From: Candidatus Omnitrophica bacterium UBA6233
Lineage (GTDB): Bacteria > Omnitrophota > Gorgyraeia > Gygaellales > Profunditerraquicolaceae
Assembly: GCA_002440965.1 (NCBI GenBank)
Contig: DJWJ01000018.1
Location: 1 to 5,438 of the forward strand
DNA: 5,438 bases
Direction of reading: 5' to 3'
Below, one piece after another: positions 1 through 4,589 of the stretch (its first letter is position 1; each line of letters starts with the position of its first letter). The position numbers and the translations under genes were made by a program. A model generated the notes under the pieces. It had not been told where the DNA came from, did no database searches, and saw only the letters and a program-made list of their open reading frames with translations.

Positions 1-104
1 TTTCAAAACGCTCTTTACTTATACAGAGAAGCTTGGTTAATTTTCCCTCACAGGGGAGGGGGTAAGGATCTATGGTATCATTCCCACTGGGATTTTTGAT
101 TTTC
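1..104. other. Left flank, no gene recognised
   Basis: No open reading frame of useful length and no RNA gene is visible before the first pilin cassette. A short CCCTcacaGGGG inverted repeat near 46-57 and a G-rich run near 53-62 are present. They have no T tract and no clear partner, so I assign them no function. The sequence does not match the flanks upstream of the second and third cassettes, which supports placing the cassette edge at about 105. Confidence 0.5.
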
Positions 105-170
105 CTTGACAATCCCTAGGGGGGGTAAACTATTGAATATATATTTTAATTATATTCAATACAAACCCTT
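105..170 (+). promoter_or_regulatory. Pilin 1 promoter and leader region with poly-G tract
   Basis: A perfect -35 hexamer TTGACA lies at 106-111. It is followed by ATCCCTA and a run of seven G (119-125), then TAAACTATTGA. The -10 box is not clear-cut: TAAACT (126-131) gives a 14-nt spacer and TATTGA (131-136) gives 19. Either way the G run lies inside the spacer, so a change in its length would change promoter geometry. CCCTAGGG (115-122) is itself an 8-bp palindrome. No Shine-Dalgarno precedes the ATG at 171; the nine bases before it are CAAACCCTT, identical in all three copies. The block is nearly identical at 2503-2567 and 4524-4589. Confidence 0.65.
131..161 (+). repeat. AT-rich inverted repeat upstream of pilin 1
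   Basis: TATTGAATATA (131-141) and its exact reverse complement TATATTCAATA (151-161) flank a 9-nt loop, ending 9 nt before the start codon. The palindrome is conserved in the other two cassettes. It could be an operator overlapping the transcription start, or a weak AU-rich mRNA hairpin near the initiation region. The sequence cannot decide between these. Confidence 0.75.
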
Positions 171-614
171 ATGTCCCCAGGATATTACAAGAAGAGCCTA
201 ACCCAAAAAGAACACGGTTTTACCCTCATCGAGCTAATCATCGTAATCGTCATCATCGGCATCCTCGCTCTTATCGCTCTGCCCAAATACTATGCTAATA
301 TAGACCAGGCCGAGAAATCCAAAGTCTATACTAATCTTAGCTCAATAAGGCAGGTAGCCATGGCTTACTATGCGGTTTACGGCGCATGGCCAGCGGATAA
401 AGTTTGGCCTATAACTGTACAAATTGACGGAGTGACTGTGTGTAAAATGAGTTATCCTGGGAAATCAAGGGTTAATTGGGATTATAATTTTGGCACCGAG
501 TATTGTAGTAGCAGCAGAGGAGGATATGGTTTCAGGGCTGCTAAATATCCCAGTTGGTCGTGTCATTATACGCTTTGTGTAGATAATTCTGCTTACCAAA
601 CCTGCACGCCGTAA
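171..614 (+). CDS. Type IV pilin-like (prepilin) protein 1
   Basis: This is a 147-residue prepilin. A 16-residue leader with Lys7, Lys8 and Lys13 ends in Gly16. It is followed by the class III signal and helix FTLIELIIVIVIIGILALIALP (residues 17-38), so the mature chain begins with Phe1 and has Glu5 at residue 21. In this family the inner-membrane prepilin peptidase cuts after the Gly and methylates the new N terminus, and subunits polymerise through this helix into pili or pseudopili. An amphipathic stretch (39-70) leads into a small globular domain rich in Tyr and Trp with five Cys (91, 112, 131, 136, 145). The last four Cys probably form disulfides; Cys91 is unique to this copy. The ATG is chosen because leader and start context are conserved in all three copies. 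No assembly ATPase or secretin is in the window, so whether it is a major pilin, minor pilin or pseudopilin is unknown. Confidence 0.88.
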   Translation: MSPGYYKKSLTQKEHGFTLIELIIVIVIIGILALIALPKYYANIDQAEKSKVYTNLSSIRQVAMAYYAVYGAWPADKVWPITVQIDGVTVCKMSYPGKSRVNWDYNFGTEYCSSSRGGYGFRAAKYPSWSCHYTLCVDNSAYQTCTP

Positions 615-625
615 ATAAAGCCATC

Positions 626-660
626 GGGTTTCCCGCTCTCGGAACGGGGAGCCCTTCTTC
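626..660 (+). terminator. Possible intrinsic terminator after pilin 1
   Basis: GGGTTTCCCG (626-635) can pair with CGGGGAGCCC (645-654). This gives a 10-bp stem with two G-U pairs and a 9-nt loop, followed by TTCTTC. It begins 12 nt after the pilin stop. The T tract is interrupted, so termination may be imperfect. Confidence 0.45.
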
Positions 661-833
661 CACGTCACCGCGGACATTAAAAAATCTTGCCACGGGTATC
701 ACCGTATGGTGTTTTTGCGAGGTGAAGAGCAGGGAAGGTATAGACTGAAAATCGATTTAATCGGTAGTATTTAACTAATATTCGTAACCCCTTCTCTTTA
801 ATAGACATATAAATAACAAAGTTTTAATTACTT
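655..833. other. Intergenic stretch between pilin 1 and the fic1 control region
   Basis: No gene is recognised here. A short hairpin CACC-GTAT-GGTG followed by five T (700-716) is too small to call a terminator. At 753-768 there is an isolated sequence related to the fic1 palindromes (see the entry for that site). The remainder is AT-rich and featureless to my eye. Confidence 0.5.
753..768. promoter_or_regulatory. Degenerate third fic1-type operator half-site
   Basis: TTTAATCGGTAGT (756-768) closely resembles the right arm of the fic1 palindrome (CTTAATCGGTAAT at 902-914). Together with the preceding CGATT it forms a short perfect dyad CGATT-T-AATCG (753-763). The dyad spacing differs from the 27-bp sites, so it may be a weak auxiliary site or a decayed one. 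Confidence 0.35.
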
Positions 834-868
834 TTTTATTACCGATTTATAATATATTGGTAATAAAA
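834..868. promoter_or_regulatory. fic1 palindromic operator A (distal)
   Basis: TTTTATTACC (834-843) and its exact reverse complement GGTAATAAAA (859-868) flank a 15-nt AT-rich centre. The core 838-864 is 27 bp and aligns base for base with site B at 888-914. Centres are 50 bp apart, about five helical turns, which would put bound dimers on the same DNA face. Site A lies just upstream of the -35 of fic1. Such paired dyads are typical of homodimeric regulators. The natural candidate is the winged-helix domain of the Fic protein they precede, but this is inference. Confidence 0.65.
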
Positions 869-874
869 GAACAC

Positions 875-903
875 TTGACAATATTTAATTACTGATTTAT
901 ACT
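875..903 (+). promoter_or_regulatory. fic1 promoter, sigma70 type
   Basis: TTGACA (875-880) and TATACT (898-903) are separated by exactly 17 nt, a near-consensus housekeeping promoter. The -10 lies inside palindrome B, so occupancy of that site would be expected to block RNA polymerase. Transcription would start at about 910, leaving a short leader that contains the GAAAGGAG ribosome binding site (916-923). Confidence 0.75.
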
Positions 904-914
904 TAATCGGTAAT
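888..914. promoter_or_regulatory. fic1 palindromic operator B (overlaps -10)
   Basis: This 27-bp imperfect dyad has left arm ATTACTGATT and right arm AATCGGTAAT, with one mismatch between the 10-bp arms. It is the second copy of the motif at 838-864 and contains the -10 TATACT in its centre. Its position fits a repressor site for autoregulation of fic1. Confidence 0.65.
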
Positions 915-929
915 TGAAAGGAGTTAAAT

Positions 930-2273
930 ATGAGTTTAATTGACCCTGCTCCCAAAATAGAAGAGCTTTTAAACAATAAAGAAAATTTTTTTCGTGTAAT
1001 AAAGGCATGCCAAAAGCCAGAAATACAGGAATTAATAAGCAAGGCCAATGATAGATATTTTTATTGGACTGATTTTGCTCATCGTATCCCTGCCAATATA
1101 GATGTTAAACCCGAAGAAATATGGTCTTATCTAAAGCTGAGTCGTTCTGCAAACATGAAAAAAACGCCATTAGTAGATAAAAATGGACGGATCTTTACTT
1201 ATTGGATTCCTGATTGTTTGCATCGAAGCATAAGCGAAGTTGACAAGTGGTCTGGTGGACAGATAATCACTGACCAGCCATTTGGCCTTCCAGCTAAAGA
1301 GAGATATATCATTAATTCTTTAATGGACGAAGCCATTGCTTCCAGTCAGTTAGAGGGAGCTTCAACTGAATATAAAATCGCTAAAGAAATGTTGAGATCA
1401 GGTCGTAAGCCGAAGGATAAAAATGAACAGATGATATTTAATAATTGGAATGCGATGCAGTTTATTAGAGAAAATAGCAAACCCCCTTTTTCGTTAGATA
1501 AGCTTTTTGAATTACATAGTATTCTGACCCTTGGAACATTAAAGTCTCCAGGTGATGCAGGAAAATTTAGAGAATCAGATGATATCCATGTTATATACAG
1601 AGAAGAAATTGTGCATATTCCACCAAAGGCAGCTACCCTAAAAGAAAGAGAAGATAAGCTTATTGAGTTTGCAAATACAGATAATGAAGAGAAAAATTGG
1701 GTTCATCCAGTTATTAAGGGAGCTATGATTCATTTTTGGTTGGCGTATGATCACCCTTTTGTTGATGGAAATGGTAGAACCGCCAGGGCTTTAATGTATT
1801 GGTATCTACTTAGTCGAGGCTACGAGCTTTTTCAGTATTTGTCCATTTCCAAGCATTTTTTAAGGGCCCCAGGGCAGTATGTAAGATCTTATCTTTATGC
1901 CGAGAATGACGAAAATGATTTGACTTATTTCTTGGTGTATAATTTACTTTCTATTAGATTCGCCTTTAATGAGTTAAGGAAATATTTCAAAAATAAACAA
2001 TCTGAAATATCCAAGGCTAACGATTTATTAGACAGGTTTCGAGGTTTAAATCTGCGTCAGAAAAGCTTAATCTACCATTCTATTCAGCATCCGGATACCG
2101 TTTATTCAATTGAAGCTCATAAAAATACTCATGGTATCGCATACGATACTGCTCGTAAGGATCTAATGATTCTTGCTGCAAAAGGTTTTTTAAAAATAGA
2201 AAAAGAAGGTAAGCGATTGTTTGTGTTCTTTCCTACCAGTAAGGTAATTGAAAAATTACGCGATAATAAATAG
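930..2273 (+). CDS. Fic family protein, class II, with predicted C-terminal winged helix
   Basis: This 447-residue Fic-fold protein probably transfers AMP (or another nucleotide) to a target hydroxyl. The inhibitory-helix motif [S/T]xxxE[G/N] is visible N-terminal to the catalytic core as S138-SQL-E142-G143, which makes it class II and normally self-inhibited. The core follows, with a flap near 217-232 ending in HIPP and the full catalytic motif HPFVDGNGR at 275-283 (His275, Asp279, Asn281, Arg283), continuing TAR to 286. The N-terminal part (about 60-115) resembles the Fic N-terminal domain. Residues 370-440 look like a winged helix (ARKDLMILAAKGFLKIEKEG). AGGAG ends 6 nt before the ATG, a normal site that the pilins lack. 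No separate antitoxin is adjacent, as expected for a class II enzyme. The gene is visibly AT-rich compared with fic2, suggesting a different origin. Target unknown. Confidence 0.9.
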   Translation: MSLIDPAPKIEELLNNKENFFRVIKACQKPEIQELISKANDRYFYWTDFAHRIPANIDVKPEEIWSYLKLSRSANMKKTPLVDKNGRIFTYWIPDCLHRSISEVDKWSGGQIITDQPFGLPAKERYIINSLMDEAIASSQLEGASTEYKIAKEMLRSGRKPKDKNEQMIFNNWNAMQFIRENSKPPFSLDKLFELHSILTLGTLKSPGDAGKFRESDDIHVIYREEIVHIPPKAATLKEREDKLIEFANTDNEEKNWVHPVIKGAMIHFWLAYDHPFVDGNGRTARALMYWYLLSRGYELFQYLSISKHFLRAPGQYVRSYLYAENDENDLTYFLVYNLLSIRFAFNELRKYFKNKQSEISKANDLLDRFRGLNLRQKSLIYHSIQHPDTVYSIEAHKNTHGIAYDTARKDLMILAAKGFLKIEKEGKRLFVFFPTSKVIEKLRDNK

Positions 2274-2319
2274 ATGTATTTTGTGTCCAAAATGTGCCCA
2301 TCCAAATAAAAAACAGCGG
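2274..2319. other. Short spacer downstream of fic1
   Basis: No convincing terminator hairpin follows fic1. The stretch contains GTGTCC and TGTGCCC motifs that loosely echo the GTGTCCCC repeats further downstream, but no stable stem with a T tract. Confidence 0.35.
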
Positions 2320-2499
2320 TTAACATAAAACTAGGTGACGCTTCGGTAGGTTGTAATGCTCCCCCCTATGTTATCAGTTTATACCAAATTTTCCGCCCCT
2401 GCCAGAAGGGGACACTTAGCCTCACGCCAGGGGACATTTTCCGCCAGAATAATTCCAAAACTGTAGGAAAGTGTCCCCTGATTATCTTTAACATAAAAC
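2320..2499. repeat. Putative MITE/REP-like insert flanked by 12-bp direct repeats
   Basis: The 12-mer TTAACATAAAAC occurs at 2320-2331 and again at 2488-2499, bracketing about 156 bp with no gene. Inside, CAGGGGACATTTTCC (2428-2442) and GGAAAGTGTCCCCTG (2466-2480) form a 15-bp inverted repeat with a single T-C difference and a 23-nt loop. A third partial copy, AAGGGGACACTT, lies at 2407-2418. ATTTTCCGCC is directly repeated at 2388-2397 and 2436-2445. GGGGACA/TGTCCCC palindromes of this kind resemble non-coding REP-type elements mobilised by tyrosine transposases; that link is from memory and is inference. The flanking repeats could be a target duplication or a recombination scar. Confidence 0.5.
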
Positions 2500-2502
2500 C
2501 CC

Positions 2503-2567
2503 CTTGACAATCCCTAGGGGGGGTAAACTATTGAATATATATCTTAATATATTCAATACAAACCCTT
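2503..2567 (+). promoter_or_regulatory. Pilin 2 promoter and leader region with poly-G tract
   Basis: TTGACA is at 2504-2509, followed by seven G at 2517-2523 and TAAACTATTGA, nearly base-identical to copy 1. The -10 is ambiguous: TAAACT gives a 14-nt spacer and TATTGA gives 19. There is no Shine-Dalgarno; CAAACCCTT immediately precedes the ATG. Confidence 0.65.
2529..2558 (+). repeat. AT-rich inverted repeat upstream of pilin 2
   Basis: Twelve-bp perfect arms TATTGAATATAT (2529-2540) and ATATATTCAATA (2547-2558) flank the 6-nt loop ATCTTA. The palindrome ends 9 nt before the ATG, as in the other copies. The loop differs from copy 3 while both arms are kept, which suggests the dyad itself is under selection. 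Confidence 0.75.
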
Positions 2568-2999
2568 ATGTCCCCAGGATATTACAAGAAGAGCCTAACC
2601 CAAAAAGAACAAGCCTTTACTCTCATCGAGCTAATCATCGTAATAGTCATCATAGGCATCCTTGCCCTTATCGCCCTCCCCAAATACTATGCCAACGTAG
2701 ATCGGGCCGAGAAGTCAAAGGTATATGCCAGTCTGGCTTCCATAAGGGAGGTAGTCTTAGCTTATTACGCGGTCAATGGTGTATACCCTGCCGAGTACGC
2801 CTGGCCTATCACAGTTACTGTTGATGGGGATCTTGTTTATAAGGTATCCGATCCGTCTAATTCCGGTTGGAGTTATTCCCAGCGCCCTCGCTGTGGTATA
2901 GGAATACCCTGTGTTTTTGCCTATAAACTACCTGGTAACACCTGTTACTATGCTTTAGGTACTGAAAATGGGGTTGCTTACCAAACCTGCACACCATAA
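2568..2999 (+). CDS. Type IV pilin-like protein 2, altered cleavage site
   Basis: A 143-residue prepilin paralogous to the copies at 171-614 and 4590-5033. The first 14 residues match copy 1 exactly, but the peptidase site is changed. The residue before the mature Phe is Ala16 (KEQA-FTLIE) instead of the nearly invariant Gly, through base changes absent from the other two copies. Mature Glu5 (residue 21) and the hydrophobic helix are intact. Prepilin peptidases generally require Gly at -1, with Ala tolerated in some cases, so this subunit may be processed slowly or remain membrane-anchored. The globular part has four Cys (109, 115, 126, 141). It lacks the Cys at 136 of the other copies and has its own at 115. 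It ends in the shared YQTCTP. Transcription converges with fic2. Confidence 0.87.
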   Translation: MSPGYYKKSLTQKEQAFTLIELIIVIVIIGILALIALPKYYANVDRAEKSKVYASLASIREVVLAYYAVNGVYPAEYAWPITVTVDGDLVYKVSDPSNSGWSYSQRPRCGIGIPCVFAYKLPGNTCYYALGTENGVAYQTCTP

Positions 3000-3001
3000 A
3001 T

Positions 3002-3111
3002 AACAACCCTAAAAATTGCCGGTAAAAATACACATCATAATAAAGCGTTTTGTCGTTAGGTTGCCGGATTAATTTGATAAGTTCCTTTTAGGCTAAAGTT
3101 GCGGAAAGGGA
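3002..3111. other. Spacer between convergent pilin 2 and fic2
   Basis: No gene and no convincing bidirectional terminator. TTGCCGG occurs twice (near 3017 and 3061) and GTTAGGT occurs near 3056. I could not build a stable stem with a T tract on either strand. Confidence 0.4.
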
Positions 3112-4233
3112 TTAAGATTTATTTTGCGGCCATACGAGATCGTAATGGACATTGCGGCCCTTCCCGGAAAGCCGGCGCAGGATCTTTTTATCAAGCAGAT
3201 CCGAAATTTCACGGAATGCCGTGGCCCGGCTGGTTTTGGCGATGCTTACGTATTTACGTGTTGTCAAGCCGCCGGTAAAATTGCCGGGGCCGGCCTCAAG
3301 CAGCCGGGTTAAAACCTTTTTCTGGCGTTCGTTAAGCTGGGCTTGGGCGTGTTGGTTCCAAAAGTCAAGGCGCATAAATACATTGGCAATAATCTCCCGG
3401 GAATGCTCGATAGCCGAAGCAACGCATTTAATAAACCAGAGATACCATTCCGTTGCCTCTGTCCGGCATCTTTGCACATCTTCCAGGGTTTTGTAATACT
3501 CATCCCTGCTTTTCAATATTTCGGAAGACACACTATAAAATCTCACTTTAAGATTCTCGTCCTGCGCTAACGCCATATCGGTTAATACGCGCGCCAGGCG
3601 GCCGTTTCCGTCTTCATAGGGATGGATGGTTACAAAACGCAAATGGGCTTGCGCCGCGCGTAAGACGCCGTCCATCTTTCCTTTCGATGAGTTCCACCAT
3701 TTTAAGTAAAGACGCATTTCTTCGTCAAGGCATTCTCTTGGCACCGCCTCGAAATGCACCTTTTCCCGGCCGATAGGCCCCGATACTATCTGCATAGGCT
3801 GGCTTCCGCGCAGTTCCCCTGCTTTAATCTTTCGTAAACCGGAATAACCCGTAGGGAAAAGCGCCGCGTGCCAGCCGTTAAGCCTCTCCAATGTCAGGGG
3901 TTTATCATGGAAACGCACGGCATCCAGCAAGACATCCACCAGGCCGTCAATGCTCCTGTTGTGCGCGCCGACGCCCTTAGGAAGGCCGAGCCTTAAAGCT
4001 ACTGATGAGCGGACTGCGTCTCGGTTAAGCTTCTGTCCTTCAATCTCTGCCGTGCGCACTGCCTCTTCAACCAAAATCCCTGCCTGGGCTTCGGTTTCCA
4101 GTTTGATATCCAAAGATGCTGCGCGGCCTAACAGTCTTCCCTGTAATATCCGCAGTTCGCCTAAAGGCATAAGCAGGGCTGCTTGGTCAACCTTAAAATC
4201 AAACCAGTTTTTATGCTCCCAGAGGTATTTCAT
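3112..4233 (-). CDS. Fic family protein, DUF4172 type, class II, with predicted C-terminal winged helix
   Basis: A 373-residue Fic-fold protein of a different subfamily from fic1. Residues 1-40 (WEHKNWFDFKVD...QGRLLGR) have the look of the DUF4172 N-terminal domain common in these proteins. The inhibitory helix is visible as T61-AEI-E65-G66, so it is class II and expected to be autoinhibited. The catalytic motif is HPYEDGNGR at 204-212, followed by LAR. His204, Asp208, Asn210 and Arg212 are present; Tyr replaces the usual Phe. The flap lies at about 147-165. Residues 300-365 contain a predicted winged helix (KTSRATAFREISDLLDKKILRRL). AGGAG (4246-4242) sits 8 nt before the ATG. The gene is visibly richer in GC than fic1, pointing to independent acquisition. 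Likely activity is AMP transfer to an unknown target, with the C-terminal domain probably binding the upstream palindromes. Confidence 0.9.
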   Translation of the reverse strand: MKYLWEHKNWFDFKVDQAALLMPLGELRILQGRLLGRAASLDIKLETEAQAGILVEEAVRTAEIEGQKLNRDAVRSSVALRLGLPKGVGAHNRSIDGLVDVLLDAVRFHDKPLTLERLNGWHAALFPTGYSGLRKIKAGELRGSQPMQIVSGPIGREKVHFEAVPRECLDEEMRLYLKWWNSSKGKMDGVLRAAQAHLRFVTIHPYEDGNGRLARVLTDMALAQDENLKVRFYSVSSEILKSRDEYYKTLEDVQRCRTEATEWYLWFIKCVASAIEHSREIIANVFMRLDFWNQHAQAQLNERQKKVLTRLLEAGPGNFTGGLTTRKYVSIAKTSRATAFREISDLLDKKILRRLSGKGRNVHYDLVWPQNKS

Positions 4234-4246
4234 TTAGCCATCTCCT

Positions 4247-4273
4247 GAAGCGATTAGCTAGGTTAATCGCTTC
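4247..4273. promoter_or_regulatory. fic2 palindromic operator, perfect copy
   Basis: GAAGCGATTA (4247-4256) and its exact reverse complement TAATCGCTTC (4264-4273) flank a 7-nt spacer, 27 bp in total. It sits between the predicted transcription start and the ribosome binding site of fic2. It could act as a roadblock operator or, as RNA, as a hairpin just upstream of AGGAG. A related copy at 4281-4307 argues for a DNA-binding role. Confidence 0.7.
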
Positions 4274-4280
4274 ATAATCT

Positions 4281-4307
4281 GATACAATTATATACTGTAA
4301 TCGCTTC
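4281..4307. promoter_or_regulatory. fic2 palindromic operator, imperfect copy over -10
   Basis: The right arm TAATCGCTTC (4298-4307) is identical to that of the site at 4247-4273. The left arm GATACAATTA matches the other left arm at 7 of 10 positions in the same 27-bp frame. The -10 TATAAT of fic2 lies inside this site. Seven bp separate the two palindromes and their centres are 34 bp apart. Confidence 0.6.
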
Positions 4308-4315
4308 TACATCAA
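4287..4315 (-). promoter_or_regulatory. fic2 promoter, sigma70 type
   Basis: On the minus strand TTGATG (4315-4310) and a perfect TATAAT (4292-4287) are separated by exactly 17 nt. Transcription would begin at about 4280, so the mRNA leader carries the perfect palindrome and then AGGAGA. As in fic1, the -10 is embedded in an operator-like palindrome. Confidence 0.75.
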
Positions 4316-4523
4316 GGATTATTTTTTAACTCCTTGACCCCTTAGTTGGCAATAGGAGGGGTAACAGCAGGGGCGGTTTGATAATCGGCGTAGACTTGCA
4401 ATAATTATCGCCCGCATGAAGCCTTGAACAACAAGCCTTTGGTAAATTACTGCAAGAAATCCTCTAAGGCCCTATGTTGAGAAGCTCCTATCTTATCAGT
4501 TCATATCTCTCTTCCCAAAAAAA
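4316..4523. other. Intergenic stretch between fic2 and pilin cassette 3
   Basis: No gene is recognised. GATAAT (4380-4385) and ATTATC (4404-4409), with GGGCG and CGCCC nearby, form an interrupted inverted repeat. A sequence resembling TTGACC followed by AGGAGGGGTAAC (4334-4364) vaguely recalls the pilin promoter but lacks the palindrome and leader. A CCTATNTTATCAGTTNATA motif near 4489-4507 also occurs at 2366-2383 upstream of cassette 2, but at a different distance from the cassette. Confidence 0.4.
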
Positions 4524-4589
4524 CTTGACAATCCCTAGGGGGGGGTAAACTATTGAATATATATTCTAATATATTCAATACAAACCCTT
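4524..4589 (+). promoter_or_regulatory. Pilin 3 promoter and leader region with 8-G tract
   Basis: TTGACA is at 4525-4530. The G run is eight long (4538-4545), one more than in copies 1 and 2. The -10 candidates TAAACT and TATTGA therefore have spacers of 15 and 20 nt. Again there is no Shine-Dalgarno; CAAACCCTT precedes the ATG. Confidence 0.65.
4551..4580 (+). repeat. AT-rich inverted repeat upstream of pilin 3
   Basis: Perfect 12-bp arms TATTGAATATAT (4551-4562) and ATATATTCAATA (4569-4580) flank the loop ATTCTA. The arms match copy 2 while the loop differs. The palindrome ends 9 nt before the ATG. Confidence 0.75.

Larger units (their letters stand above)
105..616 (+). repeat. Pilin cassette copy 1 (direct repeat unit)
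   Basis: This is the first of three same-orientation repeat units; the others are 2503-3001 and 4524-5035. Each unit runs from the shared CTTGACA to the shared stop-codon context TAAAT. Within a unit, the first part (promoter, palindrome, leader, hydrophobic helix) is nearly identical between copies. The middle, encoding the globular domain, diverges strongly. The last codons (ACCTGCACGCCGTAAAT) converge again. Sequence outside the unit shows no obvious similarity between copies. The pattern fits duplication or transposition-like spread of a complete expression cassette followed by homogenisation of the 5' part. I see no transposase or terminal inverted repeat, so the mechanism is unknown. 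Confidence 0.8.
2503..3001 (+). repeat. Pilin cassette copy 2 (direct repeat unit)
   Basis: Second repeat unit, 499 bp, starting at the same CTTGACA and ending at the same TAAAT as copies 1 and 3. It is shorter because the variable pilin domain has four fewer codons and the palindrome has a 6-nt rather than 9-nt loop. Confidence 0.8.

Noticed and set aside
119..125. Poly-G run as a G-quadruplex
   Set aside because: There is one uninterrupted tract and no set of four G runs nearby, so an intramolecular quadruplex is not supported.
465..677. Reading frame on the minus strand opposite the end of pilin 1
   Set aside because: It overlaps the well supported pilin, has no ribosome binding site and no family resemblance. 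Similar frames opposite fic1 and fic2 were dropped for the same reason.
697..716. Hairpin CACC-GTAT-GGTG followed by five T as a terminator
   Set aside because: The stem is only four base pairs. The hairpin at 626-654 is a better candidate and lies closer to the pilin stop.
2504..2824. Alternative plus-strand frame across the pilin 2 start
   Set aside because: It runs out of frame through the conserved prepilin signal and has a low-complexity His/Arg-rich translation, so it is a shadow of the pilin gene.
3050..3062. GTTAGGT resembling an integron attC core (GTTRRRY) between pilin 2 and fic2
   Set aside because: No matching RYYYAAC partner or paired L boxes at a suitable distance. The inter-gene spacers do not share attC-like folding, and genes lie in both orientations with their own promoters. 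An integron cassette array is not supported.
4334..4364. Degenerate fourth copy of the pilin promoter (TTGACC ... AGGAGGGGTAAC)
   Set aside because: The spacing differs, the palindrome, CAAACCCTT and leader codons are absent, and the match is short enough to be chance.
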